Of a stretch of DNA of 64,000 nt, positions 1 through 9,675 are shown in pieces. Location of the stretch: the NCBI RefSeq assembly GCF_014489415.1, contig NZ_CP060822.1, positions 3,147,501 to 3,211,500 on the forward strand, given 5' to 3'. The translations under genes and the position numbers were made by a program. The first letter of the stretch is position 1. Each line of letters begins with the position of its first letter. The notes under the pieces are model-generated. The model had not been told where the DNA came from. It saw only the letters and a list, made by a program, of their open reading frames with translations, and did not search any database. This DNA comes from Cylindrospermopsis curvispora GIHE-G1 (GTDB lineage: Bacteria; Cyanobacteriota; Cyanobacteriia; Cyanobacteriales; Nostocaceae).

Positions 1-1
1 T

Positions 2-580
2 AAAAAGGGGGAAGTAGACTACTTTGCATACGAAGAGGGTCAAGACAGTCAAGGTAGAGTAGCAGAATTCAATATAGCAGTTTTATCAGTAGAATATAAA
101 TGGCAGTTGGGTAGTACCTATCAGATTAAGTATAATAATGAAATAATTAATCTTGAATCCTTAAAATCCAGATTACAAGAGGAAGGAATACAAACAATCA
201 TGGAAGATCCCAGTGAGATTATTTCCGTAGGGACAGCTTCCTGTGAAGGTGATATAAAAGCAGAACAAAGTCGTGCTTTGGAAAGATCCAAGCAAATTCA
301 GTTATTGGTGAAAAAACTCTTTAGTGATAGCTTGAGTGTTAAAGGCTATAGACTATTGAATCTTGGACAATTTCAAAGAAAGGATTGTCAGAGTGATCAG
401 GATTTAACTGCATATCAAAGGAGCATTATTATTATTGGGGTAAAGAAACAAGATGAGGGAGTTATTTTGGATGAGGCCTTGAGGGACAGACTAGAGAAAA
501 AACCTTTTGCAGATTTTAAATTGGAGGATTATTCTCTAGGAGGGGTAGATAGCTTTAAAACCATATCGAGTAATCTCTAG
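2..580 (+). CDS. Partial unknown protein with an OmpA-like C-terminal pattern
   Basis: The reading frame is open from the first complete codon (position 2) to the TAG ending at 580, so this is the 3' part of a gene that starts left of the window. The TTG at 107 is probably internal. The segment IISVGTASCEG followed by an EQSRALERSKQI helix, LLNLGQF and a YQRSIIIIGV strand loosely resembles the beta-alpha-beta core of OmpA-like peptidoglycan-associated domains, but the usual D and R peptidoglycan-binding residues are not convincing. I do not recognise the family. A perfect 18-bp palindrome follows the stop at once and may end its transcript. Confidence 0.6.
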   Translation, partial: KKGEVDYFAYEEGQDSQGRVAEFNIAVLSVEYKWQLGSTYQIKYNNEIINLESLKSRLQEEGIQTIMEDPSEIISVGTASCEGDIKAEQSRALERSKQIQLLVKKLFSDSLSVKGYRLLNLGQFQRKDCQSDQDLTAYQRSIIIIGVKKQDEGVILDEALRDRLEKKPFADFKLEDYSLGGVDSFKTISSNL

Positions 581-583
581 GAA

Positions 584-601
584 ACAGTTTTTAAAAACTG
601 T
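584..601 (+). terminator. Perfect 18-bp palindrome after the partial gene
   Basis: ACAGTTTTTAAAAACTGT is self-complementary and begins 3 nt after the stop codon at 580. It is a plausible intrinsic terminator or 3'-end stabilising hairpin. No T-run follows. Confidence 0.5.
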
Positions 602-942
602 CCATAGCAAATTATACCAATAGAGAATTTGTGGACAAAATTTATCTATCTAAAGAGAGACTGGTTTTGTATCCAATCAAGACTATATATTAAATAGCCC
701 GATTACCCTACCGGACTTTAGCTCCAAACCTCCTCTTGTAATTTTAATTTGTTTCATAATTACATAATTAAAAGTTTCAAGAGGGGGCTTTATTCTGATT
801 TTCTGGGCATTGCTATAGAGACTAAGTAGGGAGGCACAATTATTTGTAGGATGGGTCGAGTAACGAGACCCATGGGGGTGTTGGGTTTCATACTTCAACC
901 CAACCTACGTTCATCTTATATTTAATTCCATCCACCTACTGA
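602..942. other. Gene-free convergent spacer
   Basis: Spacer between the partial plus-strand gene and the minus-strand zinc-ribbon gene. It is AT-rich and its right-hand third is the dispersed repeat at 827-922. An open frame at 683-898 on the minus strand overlaps this repeat and shows no family signature, so it is not called. Nothing else is recognisable. Confidence 0.5.
827..922 (+). repeat. Dispersed palindromic repeat, copy 1
   Basis: About 96 bp from TAGGGAGGCACAAT to TTCATCTTATATT. It contains two stem-loops: GGGTC/GACCC, and TTGGGTT/AACCCAA around TCATACTTC. A second copy lies in inverted orientation at 44087-44172. The outer about 30 bp on each side are nearly identical and only the first hairpin differs. 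The form suggests a non-autonomous mobile repeat (REP or MITE type). Confidence 0.8.
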
Positions 943-1815
943 TTAGGGATTACAATATGGACATAATCCAGGATCGGCAAAAAATTTACCATCGGGATAT
1001 AACTTCTCTTCTATAAAATTACACTTTTGACATTGGTAAATTACTCCCATAGTTAATGAGGTAGGTTGACCACAACTTTCACATGGTAAACCTTGAGTTC
1101 TGTCGGTAATGCTAAATCCGGGTGTACTACATTGAGGACAACAACTGTAAATTTTCTCCACCAAATCCTGAGTAGCTTTTGCAATATTCTTCATGCGGGT
1201 GGGATTATAAAGTGCTCGCATATCAGTCTCTATATGTAAATTACCATGGGGAGAATTATTCAAGGCAAAATTTACAGACTCATATAGCTGCTCTTGAGTG
1301 GTGATACCTTTAATAATTTCAGGATCTTGGCCATTGGAAGATTCAAACCAAATCACTAATGCATGGTCAGGAAAACCAACTTTGGCAGCAAATTTTTGTG
1401 CTGCTTCAAAACTATTGATCACCAAATGATTAAAATTAGTCTCTGTGGAAAACACCTCCCCCATAATTTGTAAGTCATTTTGTTGATCTAAAAGTAATAC
1501 AATTTCTCTATTGGCATAAATATAAGGAAAATTAGGATGAGGCACAAAACTGCCCTCACTTGCTATACCTATAGTTTCCCCAGTGATTTCCATGGCCTTT
1601 TTGGCTTTTAATTTAGCCGTGACTATTTGGGTATCTGGCCGTTTTATCTCTCTGGTAAACGTACCAAATTCATCGGTATTAAAGTTTGGGGGGACGACAA
1701 CTTCTAGCCCCAGTTGCTTTTGTAATAATGGAGCAATGACATTTTCTTTATGGTGCATGGTTGCCAGAACAGCTACCCGATTGATAAATAAACTATTTAA
1801 TAATTCTTGGGACAT
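943..1815 (-). CDS. DUF6671-like zinc-ribbon protein
   Basis: This is a 290-aa soluble protein. The N-terminal 200 residues contain conserved-looking blocks such as NFNTDEFGTFTREIKRP and IGIASEGSF, which resemble the cyanobacterial and bacterial DUF6671 family. The C-terminus has four Cys pairs (CPQC, CESCG, CQKC and CPYC) forming two zinc ribbons, which suggests nucleic-acid or protein binding. The catalytic role is unknown. It lies 53 bp downstream of hemJ on the same strand and may be cotranscribed with it. Confidence is high that it is a real gene, moderate on the family. Confidence 0.75.
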   Translation of the reverse strand: MSQELLNSLFINRVAVLATMHHKENVIAPLLQKQLGLEVVVPPNFNTDEFGTFTREIKRPDTQIVTAKLKAKKAMEITGETIGIASEGSFVPHPNFPYIYANREIVLLLDQQNDLQIMGEVFSTETNFNHLVINSFEAAQKFAAKVGFPDHALVIWFESSNGQDPEIIKGITTQEQLYESVNFALNNSPHGNLHIETDMRALYNPTRMKNIAKATQDLVEKIYSCCPQCSTPGFSITDRTQGLPCESCGQPTSLTMGVIYQCQKCNFIEEKLYPDGKFFADPGLCPYCNP

Positions 1816-1868
1816 ATTACTTTAGATGATTTCATTACTCCCCATTTCCCCCCTTTTTCTACCCCAGT

Positions 1869-2480
1869 CTAATTTTGGACTTGCGGAATCTGATCAGTTG
1901 GATTGTTTTGATTAATCTGATTCATTTGCACTAGTAACTTTTCTTTATTTCGTCTACGAATTTTGGCATATATCTGAATACTAGCAGCCATCAAAATCAC
2001 TAATCCAAAAATCACCCAAGCAGTAATATCAGTGGGGAGATTATTTTTGAAAATGGCCAACATGACAATGATGACTAGTAGCAAAGTTGGTGCTTCATTT
2101 AAAGCTCTTAGTTGCTGTCCGCTCCATTTGCACTCATTTGCGGCCAACTGTTTCATCAATCTACCACAGTAATGATGATAGACTAATAAAATACCTACAA
2201 ACCCCAACTTGAAATGCAACCAGGTTTCGCGAAATAGATCGGGATTGGTATAAAGAATGCCACCAGCCATAGCTAGAGTGACGATCATTCCCGGGATGGT
2301 GATGATATGATAAAGACGTTTTTCCATGATTTGATACTGATTTTTCAGTATGGTCTTAGCCGGTTCAGGTTCTTGATTGGCCTCAGCGTGGTAGATAAAC
2401 AACCGTACTAGATAAAATAAACCAGCAAACCAGACTACAAAACCAACAATATGAAACGCTTTAAACCAATAATAAGCCAT
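1869..2480 (-). CDS. hemJ: Protoporphyrinogen IX oxidase, HemJ type
   Basis: This 203-aa membrane protein has four to five hydrophobic helices. HemJ is a heme-binding enzyme that oxidises protoporphyrinogen IX to protoporphyrin IX, at the branch to heme and chlorophyll. The sequence shows the family features: a first helix with FHIVGFVVWFAGLFYLVRLF carrying the conserved His, MEKRLYHIITIPGM, and HFKLGFVGILLVYHHY. The length is typical of the cyanobacterial enzyme apart from an Asn/Gln-rich tail (about residues 185-203) that looks disordered. It is followed by the zinc-ribbon gene on the same strand. Confidence 0.92.
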   Translation of the reverse strand: MAYYWFKAFHIVGFVVWFAGLFYLVRLFIYHAEANQEPEPAKTILKNQYQIMEKRLYHIITIPGMIVTLAMAGGILYTNPDLFRETWLHFKLGFVGILLVYHHYCGRLMKQLAANECKWSGQQLRALNEAPTLLLVIIVMLAIFKNNLPTDITAWVIFGLVILMAASIQIYAKIRRRNKEKLLVQMNQINQNNPTDQIPQVQN

Positions 2481-2545
2481 AAGTTCTCAATCACTCCGAT
2501 TCAAGTTACAGACAATTGTAGATGATTGATAATTAGCCTACCTTA

Positions 2546-3409
2546 TCAGGATTTTTGTGACTGGGTATCGGTCAAGCGCACAAAGGCTAGTAAATCCTGT
2601 AAAATCACCTCGTGGTAATGCTCCTGAGGATAATGACCCACATTATTAAGTTTTATGATTTCAACATCGGGTACGGATTGAGCAAAACTCTCCGCCAGTT
2701 CTACGGACAACCAAGGATCAATAGTTCCCCACTGCACTAAAATCGGCTTTTCCCATTTCTGAAATCCCATTTCGATTTCTTTGGTTACTACATCCAGTTG
2801 TAAGTTTCTAATGGTTGATAACAAGCTCCTTCCCGAAGCGGAGGTTTTTAAAAACGGTTTTCTATAAATGTCCAAATCTCTGTCTTCGATGCGATAACAA
2901 CTACCGCTTTCTAAGGTTCTATCTACTAATAAGGGGTCTTGAGTCATTATTTCCCCCGCTACGGGTAAACCCATTTGTCGGATTTTCCATGGAAGTTTGG
3001 CACTAGTGCCAATGGGGGTATTTAAAATAACAATGTTGGCAATTTTCTCAGGATGACGTAAAGCATATTGAAGTCCCACTGAACCCAAGAACCCCTGCAC
3101 CACTAAGGAAAATTTTGGTAACTCAATGGCTTGAACAAAGTCTTCTAGAGCGTGAATAAATGCTTCCGGTGTGTAAGCAAAATCCTGCTTTTCAGGTTTA
3201 CCTGAAAAACCATAACCAATCCAATCGGGAGCAATTGCTTTTGTCCCTTGTGCTGCTAATGCTGGTATAATATTTCTCCAGCTGTAACTTTGGGAAACTA
3301 TACCATGTAGCAACAATACCGGTAATAGGTCGCTCTTGCCCATGGGTTCAGCTTGTCTATAAAACCATTCCAGTGAGTTTACTGTTATTTTATGTTCTGT
3401 TATTGACAT
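2546..3409 (-). CDS. Alpha/beta-hydrolase fold protein lacking the usual nucleophile
   Basis: This 287-aa protein has a haloalkane-dehalogenase/epoxide-hydrolase-like fold. The oxyanion motif LLLHG is at about residue 35, followed by PDWIGYGFSGKP. The acid-loop motif WGTIDPW and the catalytic-His motif NVGHYPQEH are present. At the nucleophile elbow the sequence reads VVQGFLGS, where relatives have VQDWGG or GxSxG, so Gly (about residue 106) stands where Asp or Ser is expected. It may be a non-hydrolytic scaffold, or may use another residue. Its substrate is unknown. It is 66 bp from hemJ with both on the minus strand. Confidence 0.85.
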   Translation of the reverse strand: MSITEHKITVNSLEWFYRQAEPMGKSDLLPVLLLHGIVSQSYSWRNIIPALAAQGTKAIAPDWIGYGFSGKPEKQDFAYTPEAFIHALEDFVQAIELPKFSLVVQGFLGSVGLQYALRHPEKIANIVILNTPIGTSAKLPWKIRQMGLPVAGEIMTQDPLLVDRTLESGSCYRIEDRDLDIYRKPFLKTSASGRSLLSTIRNLQLDVVTKEIEMGFQKWEKPILVQWGTIDPWLSVELAESFAQSVPDVEIIKLNNVGHYPQEHYHEVILQDLLAFVRLTDTQSQKS

Positions 3410-3563
3410 TTGATTTGAGAATTGGCGAAAAAAGACCGCTTGTAAAACTTATCCAAAACCATTCAAGTATACAGCGACTTTTATATCGTTATGTCAAACT
3501 AGGCAAATTGAGCCAAAGCAATGTGGATGAGGGACATCTATTACCATTGTTTGGCAATTTTTG

Positions 3564-3586
3564 AGCGAACTGCTTACAGCAGCGCT
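3564..3586 (-). terminator. Hairpin downstream of the Nudix gene
   Basis: Stem AGCG-CTGCT / AGCAG-CGCT with a TAC loop and an AA bulge. Read on the minus strand it lies about 60 nt after the Nudix stop and is followed by CAAAAATT. It is a possible terminator for the DUF760-Nudix unit. The promoter of the hydrolase gene must lie between here and 3410. Confidence 0.4.
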
Positions 3587-3645
3587 ATTAGTCTTAAGTG
3601 GGCGTATCCAATACACCGCTAAAAAATTTTGCTATGTTTGGTAAA

Positions 3646-4074
3646 TCAGTTCAACAGGTGCTTCAAAGCTGTAATAATTTGTCTGTTTGCAGCGGGAAAT
3701 TCAAAATGCTCCAAATCATCTAAATTGACCCAACGGAATTCAGCACACTCTATGGCCTGGGGAGTACCATCCAGATAGTCGCAGTGATAGACGCTCAAGG
3801 TGACCCGCAGGTGGGAATAGGTATGGTCAATGGTTATCAAATGTTCTCTCACGGCAATTTTAATGCCTAATTCTTCCCTAATTTCCCGCACTATACAATC
3901 TTGGATGGTTTCCCCTTCCTCCATTTTCCCACCAGGAAACTCCCATAGATTGGCCATAGATCCTGTGGGTAACCGACGGTCAATTAAAATTTGTTTTTCC
4001 TGATTCCAAATTACCCCAACCCCAATAATTTTATGGGGACGACTGGTTTTCTTTTCAGGGTCAGGGGTTGTCAT
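3646..4074 (-). CDS. Nudix hydrolase, MutT-like
   Basis: This 142-aa protein has a complete Nudix box (G-x5-E-x7-REIREELGI) starting at FPGGKMEEGE, the Mg-binding signature of enzymes that cleave nucleoside diphosphates linked to another group. The size, the single domain and the block WEFPGGK fit the MutT group, which removes oxidised dGTP. The exact substrate cannot be read. The ATG at 4074 is chosen because translation from it matches the family length. The frame is open further upstream, but that would be inside the DUF760 gene. The start overlaps the end of that gene by 14 nt, indicating translational coupling. Confidence 0.88.
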   Translation of the reverse strand: MTTPDPEKKTSRPHKIIGVGVIWNQEKQILIDRRLPTGSMANLWEFPGGKMEEGETIQDCIVREIREELGIKIAVREHLITIDHTYSHLRVTLSVYHCDYLDGTPQAIECAEFRWVNLDDLEHFEFPAANRQIITALKHLLN

Positions 4075-4414
4075 AATTGTCGCTTCTATTTGTTTCGGTT
4101 TTATCCAGGGACAGATCAAAGTTCATCCTCTGCTCCGCATTACGTAAAAAATAACCACTGATCATTGCTGAAGCAAGCAATCTACCCAAGTTTTCCTTAC
4201 TGGTGGTAATGGTAATTCCAAAGTGTTCTGAGGGTAAATTACCCAGTAGTCCCACAATGTTGCGCTCCATTACCTGAAATACTTCTGAGGATGTAGGTTT
4301 AGACAGTTGACTTACTGCTTCAGGACTCAAAGACTTAACGTATTGCCATAAGAGGTTACTGTTCTCAACTTCACCATGAAAAAACTCGGATACTTCCTTA
4401 GGTTGGTTACTCAC
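4061..4414 (-). CDS. DUF760 family protein
   Basis: This 117-aa soluble protein contains the DUF760-like core SNLLWQYVKSLSPEAVSQLSK and VMERNIVGLLGNLP, followed by LGRLLASAMISGYFLRNAEQR. The family occurs in cyanobacteria and plastids. A plant member is linked to plastid protein turnover, but the bacterial role is unknown. The downstream Nudix gene starts inside its last codons, so the two are probably one operon whose promoter lies in 4415-4644. Confidence 0.85.
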   Translation of the reverse strand: MSNQPKEVSEFFHGEVENSNLLWQYVKSLSPEAVSQLSKPTSSEVFQVMERNIVGLLGNLPSEHFGITITTSKENLGRLLASAMISGYFLRNAEQRMNFDLSLDKTETNRSDNYDNP

Positions 4415-4644
4415 TGCTGCTCTCCTTTGCTACAACTACGTAATCTGATAATTGATACCTAAATAAATTAGCCAGTTAACGATCTTGTATCTGAAATGAT
4501 AAAAAACTTAAGCTTACGACCTGACATTTAATATAACAGGTTATTCTCATCTGGAGATTAGGTTTAACCGTACAAAAATTAGATCAGTTGTCCGAACAGG
4601 GATGGTAAATGGCTAAGTCCCATATCCAATCCCCTGTCTTCCAC

Positions 4645-5643
4645 TTAACTAACAAGATATTCACTCATGCTAGTTTTACATCTACGCAGTCTTGTTAAGG
4701 CTTCTCTTTCAATTTGTCGCACCCTCTCTCGACTAATATTCAACACTTCTCCAATTCTGGCTAAAGTCATAGACTGACCGTCTACCAAACCAAAACGCAG
4801 TTTAATTACCTCCCTTTGCTGGGGAGTAAGATGGGTCATCATCCGCTCTAATTCGGAAGATAGGGAAGATTGAATCACATAGTCTTCCGGTGACGCACCC
4901 GGGTCTTCTAGCATTTCTCCCAGTTCAGTGTCGTAATTATCCCCTAAACGTAAGTCCAGGGATAAGGGTAGACGGGCTTTTTCTAAACAGTCTCTCACTT
5001 GTTTAGGTGTTATTTCCAGCTCTTGAGCAAGTTCAGCTATGCTGGGTGACCTTCCCAAGGTTTGTGATAAATACCTTTGGGCTTTTTTGATTTTGTTTAG
5101 TTTTTCAGTAATGTGTATAGGCAGTCTAATAGTCCTAGCCTTTTCTGCAATAGCACGAGTAATTGCCTGACGTATCCACCAATAAGCATACGTAGAAAAC
5201 CTATAGCCCTTACTGGGGTCAAACTTCTCCACGCCCCGCTGCATCCCTATACTACCCTCCTGAATTAAATCAAGTAGGTCTACATTACGCTTAATATATT
5301 TTTTGGCTACAGATACTACCAGACGTAAATTGGCTTCTACCATCTTACGTTTAGCAATTTCCCCCTGACCCAGCAACCGATTTAATTCTTGTGGATCTAA
5401 CTGCGCTGCTTTTGCCCACTCTTCTAAACTTGGCTGACGGTTTAACTCTTGAGCTAGATTATCTTTTGTCTCATACAATGCTGTGGATTTTTGCACCTGT
5501 TTACCATAATAAATCTCCTGTTCATGGGTTAAAAGTGGTACTTTGCCAATCTCCCGCAGGTAAGTCCGCACTATGTCCGTGGGTGTTTGAGCGGTTTTCA
5601 TGGCGTTACTGTTTAATGATGCTAGGTTTGCTGGTAGTGTCAT
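4645..5643 (-). CDS. Group 2 sigma-70 factor (SigB-like)
   Basis: This is a 332-aa primary-like sigma factor without region 1.1. Region 1.2 is [21 protein letters not shown] (residues about 23-43). Region 2 includes [20 protein letters not shown] and [17 protein letters not shown]. Region 3 starts at [18 protein letters not shown]. Region 4 ends with the helix-turn-helix [19 protein letters not shown]. Such factors redirect RNA polymerase to core-type promoters under stress, dark or nutrient limitation. Assignment to SigB rather than SigC, D or E needs a tree. It stands alone between two sizeable spacers. Confidence 0.9.
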   Translation of the reverse strand: MTLPANLASLNSNAMKTAQTPTDIVRTYLREIGKVPLLTHEQEIYYGKQVQKSTALYETKDNLAQELNRQPSLEEWAKAAQLDPQELNRLLGQGEIAKRKMVEANLRLVVSVAKKYIKRNVDLLDLIQEGSIGMQRGVEKFDPSKGYRFSTYAYWWIRQAITRAIAEKARTIRLPIHITEKLNKIKKAQRYLSQTLGRSPSIAELAQELEITPKQVRDCLEKARLPLSLDLRLGDNYDTELGEMLEDPGASPEDYVIQSSLSSELERMMTHLTPQQREVIKLRFGLVDGQSMTLARIGEVLNISRERVRQIEREALTRLRRCKTSMSEYLVS

Positions 5644-5880
5644 TAGCTAATGCCTTACTATTTTACAACTCGGGTAAACTGGGAAACCATCTCAAGTTTT
5701 GTAACTTATACACCCGATCAGGTCGGTTGTTGATATCAACTCGATAGAGGCTTTTTAACTGTTAGAGTTTATGGTGATTTATTGGTACTGAAAAGTACAT
5801 ATAAACTACATACAATGTTTTAAGTAATCCGTCAAATATTTTTACTTGATGTGATTATTACGAATTGTAACTTTTATGAG

Positions 5881-5914
5881 AAAAGTTGACTACCGGGAAA
5901 CCCGAACTTTTTTG
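5881..5914. terminator. GC-rich hairpin with T-run
   Basis: An inner stem CGGG-AAA-CCCG is enclosed by AAAAGTT/AACTTTT. On the plus strand six or more T follow; on the minus strand TTTTCTC follows. It is the best intrinsic-terminator shape in this spacer and could act in either direction. Confidence 0.45.
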
Positions 5915-5936
5915 GTTTTATAGAGTACGGTTAATT

Positions 5937-6014
5937 TATAGCCGTGGCCACCCTAAAGGGAGCAAAGGTGAACTAGAACGCCTTCTCTGTAATCATTTTT
6001 AGCCATCAACTCCC
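5937..6014 (+). repeat. Dispersed repeat family, copy A
   Basis: Starts TATAGCCGTGGCCACCC and ends AGCCATCAACTCCC. It aligns along its length with copy B at 17752-17835: shared TATAGCCGT, AAGGT, AGAAYGCC and AATCAYTTTYAGCYAT. Its end also matches copy C at 6171-6203. Degenerate MITE-like DNA. Confidence 0.55.
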
Positions 6015-6094
6015 CTCCTGAGCGTTTTAGTTGGATTTACATTATAAATCGCCACATAATTGTTAATATCTCTCAATAGTAACCATATTAATTT

Positions 6095-6126
6095 ACCCAT
6101 ATTGACAAACGGTTACCAATATGGGT
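6095..6126 (-). terminator. Perfect inverted repeat downstream of carB
   Basis: ACCCATATTG and CAATATGGGT flank a 12-nt loop. It lies about 110 nt past the carB stop on the minus strand. It is a possible transcript end. The long loop and absence of a T-run make other roles, such as a binding site or repeat end, possible. Confidence 0.4.
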
Positions 6127-6170
6127 CATTTCCAAATCCCGCCCACCCATAAGGGGGTGAGCTATAACTT

Positions 6171-6203
6171 CTATCCACCAATCACTTTTAGCCATTAACT
6201 CCC
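6171..6203 (+). repeat. Dispersed repeat family, copy C (end fragment)
   Basis: CTATCCACCAATCACTTTTAGCCAT plus TAACTCCC matches the right end of copy A and the internal CTATCCAGCAATCACTTTCAG of copy B near 17792. Only this end is present. Confidence 0.5.
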
Positions 6204-6233
6204 TTTGATGTGGAGACTTGGCAACATAGGTTT

Positions 6234-9200
6234 TTAAAAAGAGTACTCCTGAATAGTTTTGACATCCAAGTTTATATTCTGTAAAGAGCGAATAGCAGCT
6301 ACGGTTGCTTTTGCACCCGCTATGGTGGTAATTATAGGTATCTTATACCCTAGTGCTGTGCGTCTAATCAATTGGCCATCAGTACGGGCCTCTTGTCCTG
6401 AAGGTGTGTTAATGATTAATTGAATTTGTCGGTTTTTAATGGCATCCAGCACATGGGGACGACCTTCATGCAGTTTGAGAATGGTCTCAATTTTTAGACC
6501 CTGTTCCCTCAGAAATTCACTTGTCCCCTGAGTAGCAATCACCTTAAAGCCTAGCTGAATAAATTCTTTGATCACTTCCACTACTAGGCTTTTGTCTCGA
6601 TCGCTCATAGATACAAACACAGTACCTTGGAGTGGTAATTTTTCTCCTGCACCCATTTCTGCTTTAGCAAATGCTCGTCCAAAATCAACGTCAATACCCA
6701 TTACTTCCCCGGTTGAACGCATTTCTGGTCCTAATAAGGTATCTGTACCAGGGAATTTATTAAAGGGTAAAACAGCTTCCTTAACTGCTATATGTTGGGG
6801 GATAACTTCTTGGGTAAAGTTTAATTCTTCCAGTGTTTTACCAGACATAATTAGGGATGCCAATTTAGCCAAGGGAACTCCTGTAGCTTTAGAGACAAAA
6901 GGCACCGTACGAGAGGCCCGGGGATTGGCTTCTAAAATGTAAACCTGGGGAGAATAGCTACTAGCACCCACAACGGCAAACTGAATGTTCATTAAACCAA
7001 CTACTGATAAGGCTTTTGCCAATTGTACAGTCCACGTTCTAATTTGGTTTAAAACCGCAGGAGAAAGAGAAATTGAAGGGAGAGAACATGCCGAATCTCC
7101 TGAGTGAATACCCGCCTGTTCAATGTGTTCCATAATGCCACCAATTACCACTCTCCCTTGATGATCGGCGATCGCATCTACATCAACTTCAATGGCATTT
7201 TCCAGGAACTTATCAATGAGGATAGGATGTTCTGGCTCTACTTGAACTGCAAAGCTCATATATCTTTCTAATTCTGAGTCAGAGTAAACTATTTCCATAG
7301 CTCTTCCTCCCAGAACGTAACTAGGACGAACTACCACTGGATAGCCAATGCGTTTGGCTACAATTAAGGCATCTTCATAACTTCTGGCTATACCGTTAGC
7401 TGGTTGAGCGATTTTTAGTTCTTGCAAAATCTTTTCAAATCGCTCCCGATTTTCCGCCATATCAATAGAATCAGGAGATGTTCCCCAAATACGGGTAACT
7501 GAGGACGGGGATTTCTGCAAGTATTCTTGTAGGGGGACTGCTAATTTGAGAGGAGTTTGTCCACCAAACTGAACAATAATACCTACCGGATTTTCCGCTT
7601 CAATAATGTTGAGAACATCCTCTTTGGTCAGAGGTTCAAAATATAGGCGATCGCTGGTATCATAATCTGTAGAAACCGTTTCTGGATTAGAATTAACCAT
7701 AATGGTTTCATAGTTGGCGGATTTTAAGGCGTACGCTGCATGACAACAACAATAATCAAATTCTATTCCCTGACCGATGCGGTTAGGTCCACCACCTAAG
7801 ATCATTACCTTAGGCTTATCAGTGGGTAGAATTTCAGTTTCCTCCTCATAGGTGGAATAATAATAGGGTGTAAAAGCCTCAAACTCCGCTGCACAGGTAT
7901 CCACAGTCTTATAAACTGGAATTACACCCAATTGTTTACGATATGCTCTAACCTCATCCTCCTTAGTTTTGGTGCAGAAAGCAATTTGGCGATCGCTAAA
8001 ACCATTGCGTTTAACCTCATACATCTGTACCTTGGTCAGTTGTTGTAGAGGTGTGCGTTTCAAGAACTTCTCAGTTTCGAGAATTTGGTGCAATTTATCC
8101 AAAAACCAGGGGTCAATAGCAGTCAATTCATAAATTTCCTCATTGCTCAGACCCAACTGCATAGCGTGACGTAGGGCAAAAATTCTTTCAGGATTGGGGG
8201 TGCGTAATTGAGCGCGAACCTGTTCTCCACTAGGTAGCTTTTCTGCTTTATCTGCTCCCCATCCAGCACGACCAGTTTCCAAAGAGCGTAAAGCCTTTTG
8301 GAAAGACTCATTAAAAGTTCTGCCAATAGCCATTGCTTCACCCACAGACTTCATTTGAGTAGTTAATACCGGATCTGATCCAGGGAACTTCTCAAAAGCG
8401 AACCGGGGAATCTTAGTCACCACATAGTCAATAGTAGGTTCAAAAGAAGCGGGGGTTTTTTTGGTAATATCATTTTTAATCTCATCCAAAGTATAACCCA
8501 CAGCCAATTTAGCGGCCATTTTAGCAATAGGAAATCCAGTAGCTTTAGAAGCTAAAGCGGAACTACGGGATACACGGGGGTTCATTTCAATCACCACCAC
8601 ATCCCCATTTACCGGATTGACAGCAAATTGAATATTAGAACCCCCCGTTTCTACCCCTATTTCCCGGATAATCTTAATTGCCATATCCCGCAATCGTTGG
8701 TATTCCTTATCCGTTAGGGTTTGAGCTGGAGCTACAGTAATAGAATCCCCAGTATGTATCCCCATAGGATCTAAATTCTCAATAGAACAGATAATTACCA
8801 CATTATCTGCTAGGTCTCGCATTACTTCCAACTCATATTCTTTCCAACCCAGTAAAGACTGGTCAATTAAAATTTGTGACACAGGACTAGCATCAATACC
8901 CACCTGGGCCATCAATTCAAATTCTTCCTTATTGTAGGCAATACCCCCACCAGTACCCCCCATGGTAAAAGCTGGACGAATAATTAAGGGGTAAGATCCT
9001 ATTCTCTGTGCGATCGCCTTTGATTCTTCCAAACTGGATGCTGTACCACTCGGACAAACATTCACGCCAATTTTCTCCATGGCGTCATTAAACAATTTTC
9101 GGTCCTCAGCTTTTTCAATCGCTGGTAATTTGGCACCAATCAGTTCAACATTATACTCTTCTAAAACACCATTCTTAGCCAAAGCTACGGCAATATTTAA

Positions 9201-9485
9201 AGCAGTTTGTCCACCCATGGTAGGGAGAAGAGCATCAGGACGTTCTTTAGCTATAACCTTAGCCACCATTTCCGGTGTTAAAGGTTCAATATAGGTGCGG
9301 TCTGCTGTTTCTGGGTCGGTCATAATGGTAGCAGGGTTAGAATTGACTAGTACTACTTCAAAACCCTCTTCCCGTAAAGCTTTACATGCTTGAGTACCTG
9401 AGTAATCAAACTCACAAGCCTGACCAATCACGATTGGACCAGAACCTAACAGAAGTATTTTGTGGATATCTTGACGACGGGGCAT
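6234..9485 (-). CDS. carB: Carbamoyl-phosphate synthase large subunit
   Basis: At 1083 aa this is full length. CarB makes carbamoyl phosphate from bicarbonate, ammonia (delivered by CarA) and two ATP, for arginine and pyrimidine synthesis. Two ATP-grasp halves are visible. The first opens with [19 protein letters not shown] and contains [18 protein letters not shown]. The second opens with [19 protein letters not shown] and contains [19 protein letters not shown]. The C-terminal MGS-like allosteric domain (about residue 940 onward) starts at [12 protein letters not shown] and includes ATQGTSEFL. The start MPRRQDIHK is the standard one. carA is not in the window. The gene appears monocistronic. 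Confidence 0.97.
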   Translation of the reverse strand: MPRRQDIHKILLLGSGPIVIGQACEFDYSGTQACKALREEGFEVVLVNSNPATIMTDPETADRTYIEPLTPEMVAKVIAKERPDALLPTMGGQTALNIAVALAKNGVLEEYNVELIGAKLPAIEKAEDRKLFNDAMEKIGVNVCPSGTASSLEESKAIAQRIGSYPLIIRPAFTMGGTGGGIAYNKEEFELMAQVGIDASPVSQILIDQSLLGWKEYELEVMRDLADNVVIICSIENLDPMGIHTGDSITVAPAQTLTDKEYQRLRDMAIKIIREIGVETGGSNIQFAVNPVNGDVVVIEMNPRVSRSSALASKATGFPIAKMAAKLAVGYTLDEIKNDITKKTPASFEPTIDYVVTKIPRFAFEKFPGSDPVLTTQMKSVGEAMAIGRTFNESFQKALRSLETGRAGWGADKAEKLPSGEQVRAQLRTPNPERIFALRHAMQLGLSNEEIYELTAIDPWFLDKLHQILETEKFLKRTPLQQLTKVQMYEVKRNGFSDRQIAFCTKTKEDEVRAYRKQLGVIPVYKTVDTCAAEFEAFTPYYYSTYEEETEILPTDKPKVMILGGGPNRIGQGIEFDYCCCHAAYALKSANYETIMVNSNPETVSTDYDTSDRLYFEPLTKEDVLNIIEAENPVGIIVQFGGQTPLKLAVPLQEYLQKSPSSVTRIWGTSPDSIDMAENRERFEKILQELKIAQPANGIARSYEDALIVAKRIGYPVVVRPSYVLGGRAMEIVYSDSELERYMSFAVQVEPEHPILIDKFLENAIEVDVDAIADHQGRVVIGGIMEHIEQAGIHSGDSACSLPSISLSPAVLNQIRTWTVQLAKALSVVGLMNIQFAVVGASSYSPQVYILEANPRASRTVPFVSKATGVPLAKLASLIMSGKTLEELNFTQEVIPQHIAVKEAVLPFNKFPGTDTLLGPEMRSTGEVMGIDVDFGRAFAKAEMGAGEKLPLQGTVFVSMSDRDKSLVVEVIKEFIQLGFKVIATQGTSEFLREQGLKIETILKLHEGRPHVLDAIKNRQIQLIINTPSGQEARTDGQLIRRTALGYKIPIITTIAGAKATVAAIRSLQNINLDVKTIQEYSF

Positions 9486-9675
9486 AGTTTTTACTTTAGA
9501 TCGGGAAAATACAAATCTTGACTATTATGAACTAACTGTTAACAAAATATATGGAAAATACATAACACATAGGAAGTTAGAATTTCCTCGTGTTAGGTGT
9601 GCGATACACAGAAAGTTGAAATCAGGCAAGTTTCAGCGTGTGATTTTGAAGTGTATTAAATTCTATTAAATTTTA

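Larger units (their letters stand above)
5644..6233. other. 590-bp gene-free region between sigma factor and carB
   Basis: This region must hold the sigma-factor promoter (minus strand) and the carB 3' end. It contains an outward plus-strand promoter-like pair, CTGAAA at 5788 and TACAAT at 5811 with 17-bp spacing, then a hairpin with a T-run near 5894-5914. These could bound a short RNA. It also holds two partial copies of a dispersed repeat (5937-6014 and 6171-6203) and a perfect 10-bp inverted repeat at 6095-6126. No credible open frame was seen. Confidence 0.5.

Noticed and set aside
683-898. 71-codon minus-strand frame
   Set aside because: It runs through the dispersed hairpin repeat, has no family signature and no Shine-Dalgarno.
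3373-3564. 63-codon plus-strand frame upstream of the hydrolase
   Set aside because: It overlaps the hydrolase start on the other strand and shows no recognisable domain.
6568-6942. 124-codon plus-strand frame antisense to carB
   Set aside because: Shadow of the conserved carB coding sequence.
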